Positions 1 through 5,518 of a DNA stretch of 37,203 bases are shown here, in pieces (the stretch's first letter is position 1; each line of letters starts with the position of its first letter). The position numbers were made by a program, and so were the translations under genes. The notes under the pieces were generated by a model, which saw only the letters and a list, made by a program, of their open reading frames with translations, was not told where the DNA came from and searched no databases. Source of the stretch: a virus; IMG/VR virus record IMGVR_UViG_3300028025_001243, positions 1-37,203 of that record; one strand, written 5' to 3'.

Positions 1-10
1 TGATTCAGGA

Positions 11-328
11 GTGTGGTGGTCTAACGATTCCTGCTACCTGCCCAAGCCATACACCTACACCGCTAGTTCATGGGAGAATAAATACTATTCGACCAAGCCA
101 CTAGACTTCGTTACCAAGCACGACAAAGATGCCAAGTTCTACGAGTGCAAAGTCTGTGAGTTCTCTGTCGCAGAAGATGAACTATGGGATAGCGGTCTCG
201 GTGACGACTACTGCCCACAATGCGGTTGCTGTTATGACTGCAACACTTACATGTCGGACGACCTATGCTACAAAGGTAGCAACGCCGATGCTAAGTGGTG
301 GGCTAAGCAAGGCGGGTGGGACTGGTGA
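11..328 (+). CDS. Cys-rich zinc-ribbon-like small protein (possibly cut by left edge)
   Basis: I do not recognise the family. The 105-residue reading starts at a GTG at position 11, but the frame stays open to the window edge, so the gene may begin outside. Cysteine pairs (ECKVCEF, then YCPQCGCCYDC) resemble two zinc knuckles, and the C-terminus is Trp-rich (WWAKQGGWDW). It is the first visible gene of a plus-strand run of tiny genes that includes WhiB, and its TGA overlaps the GTG of the next gene, so the two are probably co-translated. A nucleic-acid or protein-binding role is only inferred from the cysteines. Confidence 0.6.
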   Translation: MWWSNDSCYLPKPYTYTASSWENKYYSTKPLDFVTKHDKDAKFYECKVCEFSVAEDELWDSGLGDDYCPQCGCCYDCNTYMSDDLCYKGSNADAKWWAKQGGWDW

Positions 329-516
329 GCAAGAAGCACAAGCCAGTACCGCCAACGCCGTTCTACTACGGCAAGCGCGCCGAACTATTCCTGCATGATG
401 CTCAGATGGCATTATTGCAGGGAGATACAAGCAAACACGCACGACTGATGCTACGAGCCACGGAGTATCAGGAACTAGCGGGGCAACTCCCGCTGGAGAA
501 AGAAGCAAATGAATAA
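325..516 (+). CDS. hypothetical protein, 63 residues
   Basis: The GTG at 325 overlaps the previous stop (GTGA), which is why it is chosen over an in-frame GTG nine bases upstream. The product is basic at the N-terminus (MSKKHKPVPP) and then predicted helical, with a stretch around HDAQMALLQGDTSKHARLML. It ends inside the start of the next gene (ATG at 509, eight-base overlap). No family is recognised. Its place between two Cys-rich genes marks it as part of the accessory early operon. Confidence 0.6.
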   Translation: MSKKHKPVPPTPFYYGKRAELFLHDAQMALLQGDTSKHARLMLRATEYQELAGQLPLEKEANE

Positions 517-664
517 ATATAAAGAAGCCATATGCTGTAAGTGTCTAGGTGCAATCCTTGTACTTGGACACGATTACAGCGACGACTTCTACTGCAACAC
601 TTGTGCATGGTCTAAGGTGGGAGATGTTCGGATTCCGAACACTTCTACCGAGGTGCAATCATGA
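509..664 (+). CDS. 51-residue zinc-ribbon-like protein
   Basis: The ATG lies eight bases inside the preceding gene. Two Cys pairs, ICCKC near the N-terminus and YCNTC about 20 residues later, form a minimal zinc ribbon. The last codons contain the first copy of the 19-bp palindromic repeat, translated as VRIPN, so the C-terminus may be an add-on created by that element. The stop overlaps the ATG of the WhiB gene (ATGA). Function unknown. Confidence 0.6.
   Translation: MNKYKEAICCKCLGAILVLGHDYSDDFYCNTCAWSKVGDVRIPNTSTEVQS
625..643. repeat. 19-bp palindromic repeat, copy 1
   Basis: TGTTCGGATTCCGAACACT, containing the perfect palindrome GTTCGGA-T-TCCGAAC. It lies inside the 3' end of a small gene, 18 bases before the WhiB start codon. 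The same 19 bases recur at 1100 and 1750. It could be a repressor operator, or an RNA hairpin with a short loop. Confidence 0.9.
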
Positions 665-987
665 GTGGCGCTACCAACTTCTCACAGAAGGGGTCATGCT
701 CTAATCCAGAGTACGACCCTGACTGGTGGTTCCCACAAGAGAAGGCTGGTAAAGTGCAGTGGTCGCGTACTCCCGATGCTAACAAAGCCCGCGCTATATG
801 TGCTACATGTCCCATACTGCAAGAGTGTAGAGATTACGCTGTTCCGTTTGAGGGTATCTATGGCATATGGGGTGGGTGGGATTGGCACGAGATGCGAGCC
901 GAAAGAAAACGCAAGAATATCCTAGCCAAATCATGGGCTATGACGTATCTTGCCATGAGTACAGGTTGGAGAGAAACTAATGGATAA
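661..987 (+). CDS. whiB: WhiB-like Fe-S transcription factor
   Basis: The 108-residue product has the WhiB signature: four cysteines (C13, C47, C50, C56, the middle pair as CATC) that would hold a 4Fe-4S cluster, followed by the glycine turn GIWGG at 68-72 and a basic tail (RAERKRKN) of the type that contacts DNA. WhiB proteins bind the principal sigma factor's region 4 and redirect transcription in actinobacteria; phage copies such as mycobacteriophage TM4 WhiBTM4 interfere with host WhiB functions. The ATG overlaps the preceding stop, and a palindromic repeat sits 18 bases upstream, so this gene may be locally regulated. It is the best single indicator of an actinobacterial host. Confidence 0.93.
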   Translation: MSGATNFSQKGSCSNPEYDPDWWFPQEKAGKVQWSRTPDANKARAICATCPILQECRDYAVPFEGIYGIWGGWDWHEMRAERKRKNILAKSWAMTYLAMSTGWRETNG

Positions 988-1099
988 GAATGATTACGAT
1001 TACTTTGTAGAAAGCGTATCGGAGCAACTTATCTTGATGTTTTGGACTGCCTTCGGTACTCTAGTTGGCGTAGGAGTAATCCTTGCCGTAGCCCTATAG
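980..1099 (+). CDS. 39-residue single-pass membrane protein
   Basis: The ATG overlaps the last eight bases of the WhiB gene. The product has an acidic N-terminus (MDKNDYDYF) and then one hydrophobic helix (about residues 18-39, containing FGTLVGVGVILAVAL) that runs to the end. This is a typical small phage membrane peptide. The stop TAG abuts the second palindromic repeat. Function unknown; an early-expressed membrane effector, for example against superinfection, is one possibility. Confidence 0.55.
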   Translation: MDKNDYDYFVESVSEQLILMFWTAFGTLVGVGVILAVAL

Positions 1100-1118
1100 T
1101 GTTCGGATTCCGAACACT
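1100..1118. repeat. 19-bp palindromic repeat, copy 2
   Basis: Identical to copies 1 and 3. Flanking bases extend the palindrome to 19 bp (GTGTTCGGA-T-TCCGAACAC, 1099-1117). It begins directly after a stop codon and lies 27 bases before the next ATG. Between 1099 and 1145 there is no other structure, so this is the only intergenic gap of the early operon and a natural place for an operator or processing site. Confidence 0.9.
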
Positions 1119-1144
1119 CAACCCGAATAGAAAGAAGAAAAGAA

Positions 1145-1339
1145 ATGCCGAAATACGATATCGAAGTTCAACTGTCAGGTAATGACGGCAACGCGTTTGC
1201 TGTCATGGCACAAGTAACCAAGGCACTTCGTAGTGCTGGTGCTACTCCTGATGAGTTATCCCAGTACCAACAAGAGTCAATGAGTGGGGATTATAATAAT
1301 CTCCTACGCGTTGCTATGGAGTGGGTAGAAGTAGCCTAA
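1145..1339 (+). CDS. conserved small phage protein, 64 residues
   Basis: The product begins MPKYDIEVQLSGNDGNAF and contains EQ-rich helical sequence and MSGDYNNLL. From memory this resembles a small family scattered across actinophages and other phages with no known function; no cysteines or membrane segment are visible. The start follows a purine-rich stretch (GAAAGAAGAAAAGAA). The last base of its stop codon is the A of the next ATG (TAATG), indicating translational coupling. Confidence 0.7.
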   Translation: MPKYDIEVQLSGNDGNAFAVMAQVTKALRSAGATPDELSQYQQESMSGDYNNLLRVAMEWVEVA

Positions 1340-1494
1340 TGCTGGGATATAAAGAATCAGACATCGATGTAATGATGTACGCTATGGAAGATGCTATCAA
1401 ATCAGGTAGACTCTCTGATGAGATTACAGATGGGTTAGCACAGTCCATGTCCTTCCTTGAAGGACTAATAGCGGAAGGACACTTTGATGAGTGA
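1339..1494 (+). CDS. 51-residue acidic helical protein
   Basis: Starts in a TAATG overlap with the previous gene. The product is acidic and amphipathic (MMYAMEDAIKSGRLSDEITDG), with no Cys or membrane segment. It overlaps the next gene by eight bases. Not recognised; supported mainly by tight packing and uninterrupted frame. Confidence 0.5.
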   Translation: MLGYKESDIDVMMYAMEDAIKSGRLSDEITDGLAQSMSFLEGLIAEGHFDE

Positions 1495-1624
1495 GCCACG
1501 CTTAGAAGATGACATCGCCATCGGAAAGAATCAGGACTGTGATGAGTGTGATTCATCGGAAGATGATTGCACCTGTTCTGATTCACCATACGACACACTA
1601 GAGGAGATGTATGACGACTTTTAG
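1487..1624 (+). CDS. 45-residue acidic Cys-pair protein
   Basis: Very acidic, with two Cys pairs (CDEC and CTC) surrounded by Asp, Glu and Ser, so it could bind a metal. It overlaps both neighbours by 8-14 bases. Not recognised; the coding call rests on packing and frame continuity. Confidence 0.45.
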   Translation: MSEPRLEDDIAIGKNQDCDECDSSEDDCTCSDSPYDTLEEMYDDF

Positions 1625-1748
1625 TGTAACTGTAGAAGTCGAGGACGATATAGAACCATTATCCGTGGAGGGCATGATGGACTATATTCTGCTTCGATTA
1701 GAGTCACAAAGCGTGTTACGTGTAACCAATATCGTACGTGACTACTGA
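1611..1748 (+). CDS. 45-residue beta-strand-rich small protein
   Basis: The ATG overlaps the previous gene by 14 bases. The product alternates hydrophobic and charged residues (FSVTVEVEDDIEPL, then a helix DYILLRLESQSVL and a strand RVTNIV), a compact alpha/beta pattern. It is the last gene of the plus-strand early operon; one base after its TGA comes the third palindromic repeat, then a terminator. Not recognised. Confidence 0.5.
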   Translation: MTTFSVTVEVEDDIEPLSVEGMMDYILLRLESQSVLRVTNIVRDY

Positions 1749-1749
1749 C

Positions 1750-1768
1750 TGTTCGGATTCCGAACACT
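1750..1768. repeat. 19-bp palindromic repeat, copy 3
   Basis: TGTTCGGATTCCGAACACT again, starting one base after a stop codon and ending one base before the terminator stem. Copies 2 and 3 both sit immediately after stop codons. Confidence 0.9.
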
Positions 1769-1769
1769 T

Positions 1770-1800
1770 GCCCCTCGTCCTTAACTGGGCGGGGGGCTTT
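1770..1800 (+). terminator. Rho-independent-type terminator of the early operon
   Basis: GCCCCTCGTCC and GGGCGGGGGGC can pair over 11 positions (two of them G-T) around the loop TTAACT, followed by TTT. It lies between the plus-strand early operon and the end of the convergent minus-strand operon, where a terminator is expected. The U-tract is short. Confidence 0.8.
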
Positions 1801-1807
1801 GTCATGC

Positions 1808-1942
1808 CTACTTTTTGTACCAACCATCGCCAGTCTTATGCTGGCACACGCAACCTGTGCATTGGTCATGCAGACCGATAGCAATATACACTTCGCCAAA
1901 CTTATTCGCCATGCCACCTGCGCTACACTTCTCACATATCAT
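1808..1942 (-). CDS. 44-residue zinc-finger-like protein
   Basis: Last gene of the leftward replication operon. It has an AAGGAG ribosome site about eight bases before its ATG, and that ATG overlaps the previous stop (ATGA). The product carries CEKC near the N-terminus and CTGCVC about 22 residues later, a plausible one-zinc ribbon, with a Trp/Tyr/Lys end (GDGWYKK). Function unknown. It ends eight bases from the plus-strand terminator. Confidence 0.65.
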   Translation of the reverse strand: MICEKCSAGGMANKFGEVYIAIGLHDQCTGCVCQHKTGDGWYKK

Positions 1943-2304
1943 GACTGCTTCTCCTTGACTACATCAAAAGGAGTTTTCTTTTTCTCGGACGACCTACGCT
2001 CAGCACGATTGGCAGGAGCGGGAGCGGGAAAAGTTTGTGTTGGATAGACATTGGCGTCATTTGATTCTGGCTCCACGAACTCGGGACTAAAGATAGCAGC
2101 ACTCTGTACAAGGTCAATGTACTGGTGGAACAAGTCAATGAAAACGTAAACTTGGCTGATGAGATTGCCAGCCATGACCTCTACATCTTCGAGAAGTTTA
2201 ATATCGTCTTCGTCGAGTTTATCATTCCAGACCTTCGCTTCCATCGCTATCGATAGTTTCTTGTAGGTCGTCATCACTTGGTCTATCTTCATTATCTTGC
2301 TCAT
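1939..2304 (-). CDS. hypothetical protein, 121 residues
   Basis: The start MSKIMKIDQ is chosen because a GAGGAG ribosome site lies upstream; a longer in-frame reading exists but goes deeper into the sigma-like gene, which it already overlaps by 83 bases. The first 80 residues look helical (KLDEDDIKLLEDVEVM; QVYVFIDLFHQYIDLVQ). The C-terminal part is Pro/Ala-rich and then basic (NRAERRSSEKKK). It may act with the upstream sigma-like factor, but that is inference from the overlap. Not recognised. Confidence 0.6.
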   Translation of the reverse strand: MSKIMKIDQVMTTYKKLSIAMEAKVWNDKLDEDDIKLLEDVEVMAGNLISQVYVFIDLFHQYIDLVQSAAIFSPEFVEPESNDANVYPTQTFPAPAPANRAERRSSEKKKTPFDVVKEKQS

Positions 2305-2926
2305 TAACCTGCTCCTCTGTATAGTCCCGCTCTTTACGTGGGCGTTGCCCACCAAGAAAGTTCAGTAGATTATTGACTGCACGATTGACACGCATACGCG
2401 CAGCATCCTCAGTCACTGATAGTTCTTTAGCCAAGGTGACATTATCACATCCATCACCGAAGCGCAGATAGATGATAGTCAACTGCTCATGAGTCAAACG
2501 AGCCAGAGCACGTTCAATATCAGCCATCATGGCAAACCAATTGCCACCCTCAGAGGCTACCTTTTTACTATTTGTAAATCCTAAATCGTTCAGTGCTGGT
2601 GCTACCTTGTCCTTACGCAGAACTGCTGGCAGAAGTAACTCTACAATCTCTCGGTCATAGTAATAGTTATCATCAACCTTGTAGCCAGAGGCACGAGCCT
2701 TCTCCTTCTGGCAGTAGTCCTTAGCAGCGTTACGCAGCGACCTAGCAATCAGTTTGATTGACTGCTTACCATCTAACTGCTCCCACACTTTAACCTTGTT
2801 AGGGTGCTCTAAGAACCATATCCATAGTTCCTGACGAATATCATCAGCATCACACATATGATACTTACGAGAATACTCGTAGGCTATAGCACCCACAACA
2901 CCAGCGTATGTTTCAGTAACTACCAC
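2222..2926 (-). CDS. sigma-70-like factor (sigma region 2/region 4-type)
   Basis: The 234-residue product has an N-terminal helical segment (residues 22-45, DADDIRQELWIWFLEHP) like sigma region 2, and a C-terminal helix-turn-helix (about 140-190: LTHEQLTIIYLRFGDG, then LAKELSVTEDAARMRVNRAV) like sigma region 4. The tail after 195 is acidic. It probably directs RNA polymerase to a subset of phage promoters, perhaps late ones, though it could also be a non-sigma HTH regulator. The GTG start overlaps the end of the metallophosphoesterase gene by seven bases. Confidence 0.75.
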   Translation of the reverse strand: MVVTETYAGVVGAIAYEYSRKYHMCDADDIRQELWIWFLEHPNKVKVWEQLDGKQSIKLIARSLRNAAKDYCQKEKARASGYKVDDNYYYDREIVELLLPAVLRKDKVAPALNDLGFTNSKKVASEGGNWFAMMADIERALARLTHEQLTIIYLRFGDGCDNVTLAKELSVTEDAARMRVNRAVNNLLNFLGGQRPRKERDYTEEQVNEQDNEDRPSDDDLQETIDSDGSEGLE

Positions 2927-3660
2927 TTAAACGTCTTTCCATCAACAGTGAATGACTGATTGACAATAGGAACCAACTGCGGTGTTACGTTCTTGCCATC
3001 GACATGCAAGATACCAAAGCCCTGTTGCCATGTGAATAGCCCAGCCTTGATATACTTTGCATTACGATAATCCATTAAGTTGCCCAGTTCCATGCCCCAG
3101 ATAGTCTTAGGCTTACCACCACGATAAGTCTGGGTCTGATGTGTCAAGCCCATGCGGTGCGTGTGACCACACACTACGGACATGCCTGAGCGCTTTGCTA
3201 AGCCCAATGCAGTAGCGCCAGCCGTAGGCTGTACGTTTCCTTCATCGCCGTGCATAAGCAACCAGCCAGGGGCTAGTTCATAAGGGTCCTTGTGATACTT
3301 AATCTCAAGTTCATCGAGACCAAGAAAGTTTTCTAATTCTAATTCAGGAAGTCCAAGGAATCCTGGCGCTCTCATAGCCACTGTGTTAAACAAGCGGTCA
3401 GTATGATTACTACGCACCATATGCTCAATCGTTAAGTCATACAGCACTTGGCGTGTAAGGTCTCTGTCACGTCCAATAGAACGTTCATACTCTAGTTCAG
3501 TACCCTTACTCCACTTCGATATAGTCTGCATATCCATTTCGTCTCCACAAGAGACGACAGTCTCAGGTTGATACCATTGGATAAACTTAGCCACTGCCTT
3601 GGTGGCTTCTACATCATGATATGGGACCTGCAAGTCGGAAATGCAAACTATATTTTTCAT
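2920..3660 (-). CDS. calcineurin-like metallophosphoesterase
   Basis: The 246-residue product carries the two-metal phosphoesterase motifs in order: SDLQ (D9), CGDEMD (D40), SNHTD (N85, H86), MHGD (H137) and GHTH (H166, H168). The usual first motif DxH reads D-L-Q and GNHD reads SNHTD, so one metal ligand is altered. Family members hydrolyse phosphodiesters or phosphomonoesters; in phages the substrate is usually unknown and could be DNA ends, nucleotides or host signalling molecules. The ATG overlaps the HNH gene's stop (ATGA). Cytoplasmic: no signal or membrane segment is visible. Confidence 0.85.
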   Translation of the reverse strand: MKNIVCISDLQVPYHDVEATKAVAKFIQWYQPETVVSCGDEMDMQTISKWSKGTELEYERSIGRDRDLTRQVLYDLTIEHMVRSNHTDRLFNTVAMRAPGFLGLPELELENFLGLDELEIKYHKDPYELAPGWLLMHGDEGNVQPTAGATALGLAKRSGMSVVCGHTHRMGLTHQTQTYRGGKPKTIWGMELGNLMDYRNAKYIKAGLFTWQQGFGILHVDGKNVTPQLVPIVNQSFTVDGKTFKW

Positions 3661-3989
3661 GGTTTCTTTTTTGTCGCTTTCTTCGCGGTTTTTTTCGCAG
3701 TTTTTTTAGCGCGACGTTTGTTCTCTAGTCCCACATTCTTACTTTTGGAAATGGTTCTGAGATTTGATATTCTGTCGTCGCCTGCTCTGCCTTTGTTGTT
3801 CTTGTGGTCGACTTCTGTATCTCTTGGTAATGTCTTTCCTGTGGCTTTCTCGTAATCAACGCGAGCCTTGTTGCTAGAAGTTGTAACCACTTCGCCATTC
3901 TTTTTCCTTCTTTTAAAGACGTAGATTGGACGTCCACCATTTTGCTTGCTGCCTTTATAGGGTCCAAAGATTTTCATTCTGTTGGCCAT
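3657..3989 (-). CDS. HNH endonuclease-like protein with lysine-rich tail
   Basis: Residues 58-90 match the phage HNH pattern: EVDHKNN (D61, H62), then DDRISNLR with N76 and a late Asn (KNVGLEN). Such proteins nick or cut DNA and are often homing endonucleases or packaging helpers. The last 20 residues are a Lys/Ala/Thr tail (RRAKKTAKKTAKK) like histone H1, which would bind DNA without specificity. A GAAAGG site precedes the ATG. A perfect extended -10 lies about 25 bases upstream inside the previous gene, so it may have its own promoter. It is not beside terminase, making a packaging role less likely. Confidence 0.78.
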   Translation of the reverse strand: MANRMKIFGPYKGSKQNGGRPIYVFKRRKKNGEVVTTSSNKARVDYEKATGKTLPRDTEVDHKNNKGRAGDDRISNLRTISKSKNVGLENKRRAKKTAKKTAKKATKKKP

Positions 3990-4339
3990 TTACCTTTCAG
4001 TACTAGTATGGAAATTATAGCATAGTTAGCCAAGTCACGGAAAGAATCCTCAAGGGATTCGTGTGCTGGCGTATCATGACGATTGCTGTCAAGCAGGTGA
4101 TTGATGCGAGCCAACTTGTCATGCATGCGCACACGCAGCCCATTGAGAGGACCACCTGGCGCTAGAGAGATATTGGTAGGACCATAGTCACGATGCTTAG
4201 ATAGTAGTAGATTGTTCAACTCATCAGACACAGCCCACACCTCTAACTCTAGGTCAGTCGGTTCGTAGTCTTCTCTGTCAGACACGTTAAAACCATTGTA
4301 CAGCACTGCTTTTACAGCACCCATCTCAGCCTTGTCCAT
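3974..4339 (-). CDS. MazG/DUF1599-like all-helical protein
   Basis: The 121-residue product contains SKHRDYGPTNI, then LRVRMHDKLARINHLL, then ESLEDSFRDLANYAII. This order of motifs matches a phage family I associate with DUF1599, related to MazG-type nucleotide pyrophosphohydrolases, where acidic residues (here in ESLED and the RDL helix) hold Mg2+. It may hydrolyse a nucleotide or take part in nucleotide modification; the substrate is not evident. It overlaps both neighbours by about 15 bases. Confidence 0.65.
   Translation of the reverse strand: MDKAEMGAVKAVLYNGFNVSDREDYEPTDLELEVWAVSDELNNLLLSKHRDYGPTNISLAPGGPLNGLRVRMHDKLARINHLLDSNRHDTPAHESLEDSFRDLANYAIISILVLKGKWPTE
4014..4022 (-). promoter_or_regulatory. 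candidate extended -10 promoter before the HNH gene
   Basis: On the minus strand the sequence reads TGCTATAAT inside TATGCTATAATT, a perfect extended -10. The HNH ATG lies 25 bases further on. The same 12-mer recurs before the TOPRIM primase frame. It is inside coding sequence (Tyr-Ala-Ile-Ile), so chance is possible. Confidence 0.4.
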
Positions 4340-4679
4340 TCTCTCTTAACATCCTTTCGATGTTCTTGATTCCGTATTCTGTCTCTTCTGCAACTATAGA
4401 TTCTTCAATGAAGTCATCTAGTTCATCACTAGAAGCATTCACGAAAAGAAACGCTGTGTCCTGAATCACTTGATAGGCTTCATCTAAATCTCCATGGTTT
4501 ACCATGTCAGATAGAGTCTCAAAGAATCTAAATAGGTCAAAAGAATACTTAGGAGTAACTCTTACATCCCATGTGAACTCAACGCCTACATGGTCTAGGA
4601 ACTCAAACAAGTCTGTGCTCTTGAAGTCGCAGTCATGCGTCTCACAAAAAACAAATCCATCTTTATCAGGAAACAACAT
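4326..4679 (-). CDS. hypothetical protein, 117 residues
   Basis: The N-terminus has a possible C/H metal site (FCETHDCDF...DHVG), followed by helical acidic sequence (MVNHGDLDEAYQVIQDT; SSDELDDFIEES). It is translationally tied to both neighbours by 14-base overlaps: with the primase TOPRIM frame upstream and the DUF1599-like gene downstream. I do not recognise the family. Its position suggests a replication accessory, but nothing in the sequence proves it. Confidence 0.6.
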   Translation of the reverse strand: MLFPDKDGFVFCETHDCDFKSTDLFEFLDHVGVEFTWDVRVTPKYSFDLFRFFETLSDMVNHGDLDEAYQVIQDTAFLFVNASSDELDDFIEESIVAEETEYGIKNIERMLRENGQG

Positions 4680-5301
4680 CTACAACACTTCCAATCTTCT
4701 GTTGGAAATATTCTACACCATATTTGAGATACATACTGTTTACATCTTCACCATCAGGCATGTGTACCACGACTAAGTTCCCTAGTTCTTTAGCAAGATG
4801 CTTAGCGAAATCAGCGCCAGCACTGTCGCCGTCAGCAAAAAGAAATACTTTGTCAAAGTCTGCGAGGAGCCTTGTGTAATGCTTCTTCCAGTTGTTGACT
4901 CCTGGGACCCCCACCGAAGGTATGTTACAAGCCATATCAAGAGTAATGGTGTCAATCTCACCCTCACAGATAGAAATATATGAGGAGGCTTTAAAGAACG
5001 CGCTGACGTTATAAAGATGCGTGGTTGCCCCTGTGAGACCCATGTACTTTGGTTCTGATAAGTCCATGGAACGGAATCTAAGGTCAACCACCCCTGAACG
5101 CGTGAGATACGGAATCGCAAGCCTATTAATGTACGCCTCATGACCCGTTAGTGGCTCTAGCACGACGCCCAATCGAGCGCGAGTTGCTTGCTCCAGAGTT
5201 ATTCCCCGACCTGCCAGATAATCCTCTGCCTCGTGTAGAGCGCTGTGGTAAAACTTTGCCGCTTTGGTTAAAGATTCTCTCTGCGATATTGATTGCTTCA
5301 C
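4666..5301 (-). CDS. DNA primase, TOPRIM catalytic part
   Basis: From the GTG at 5301 the product has 211 residues. TOPRIM motifs are clear: ICEGEID (E113, E115), FLFADGDSAG (D157, D159) and MPDGEDVNSMYL. Residues 12-35 (TKAAKFYHSAL...DYLAGRGIT) match the segment that normally joins zinc finger and TOPRIM in DnaG-like primases, which make RNA primers for lagging-strand synthesis. The zinc finger is in another frame (5138-5518), overlapping by about 160 bases. Start choice: AAGGAG (5311-5316) lies nine bases before this GTG; a TTG at 5310 abuts the AAGGAG and is too close. A +1 shift near 5270 would fuse both parts. Confidence 0.88.
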   Translation of the reverse strand: MKQSISQRESLTKAAKFYHSALHEAEDYLAGRGITLEQATRARLGVVLEPLTGHEAYINRLAIPYLTRSGVVDLRFRSMDLSEPKYMGLTGATTHLYNVSAFFKASSYISICEGEIDTITLDMACNIPSVGVPGVNNWKKHYTRLLADFDKVFLFADGDSAGADFAKHLAKELGNLVVVHMPDGEDVNSMYLKYGVEYFQQKIGSVVDVVS

Positions 5302-5518
5302 GAAATTCAACTCCTTCTTTCTGCATAATTATAGCATACCCATCGCCCTTCATCTGACAAGCGAAGCAGCAGAAAGCGTTATCGTCTCTAGTTGCTGATG
5401 CAGATGCGTGACTATCATCGTGGAAAGGACACTTCATTCCAAACCACCCACGACGTTCTGGAACTCGTGCACCATAGTGCTCAAGTATGACTGCGATATC
5501 GGGTTTATCGTATTTCAT
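5138..5518 (-). CDS. DNA primase, CHC2 zinc-finger part (frame breaks before TOPRIM)
   Basis: Residues 22-60 form the CHC2 zinc finger of DnaG-like primases: C30-P-F-H33, then C51-F-A-C54, preceded by RRGWFGMK. Helical sequence (EFREAINIAERI, 71-82) follows as in full primases. After residue 82 this frame becomes low-complexity Ser/Arg/Gly (STRGRGLSGRSG), which looks like out-of-frame translation, while the adjacent frame continues the primase. So the functional sequence ends about residue 82. Either the primase is made from two genes, a +1 frameshift joins them, or a one-base indel is present. The ATG overlaps a tiny upstream frame by TAATG. Confidence 0.85.
   Translation of the reverse strand: MKYDKPDIAVILEHYGARVPERRGWFGMKCPFHDDSHASASATRDDNAFCCFACQMKGDGYAIIMQKEGVEFREAINIAERIFNQSGKVLPQRSTRGRGLSGRSGNNSGASNSRSIGRRARATNGS
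5328..5336 (-). promoter_or_regulatory. candidate internal promoter for the TOPRIM frame
   Basis: On the minus strand TGCTATAAT (within TATGCTATAATT) is a perfect extended -10. A transcript starting about seven bases later would carry AAGGAG (5316-5311) and then the GTG at 5301, a normal leader. It lies inside the CHC2 coding frame. It supports, but does not prove, separate expression of the TOPRIM part. Confidence 0.4.

Noticed and set aside
625-1768. Palindromic 19-mers read as LexA SOS boxes
   Set aside because: The actinobacterial SOS box has TCGAAC first and GTTCGA second. These sites have GTTCGG first and CCGAAC second, with a one-base centre.
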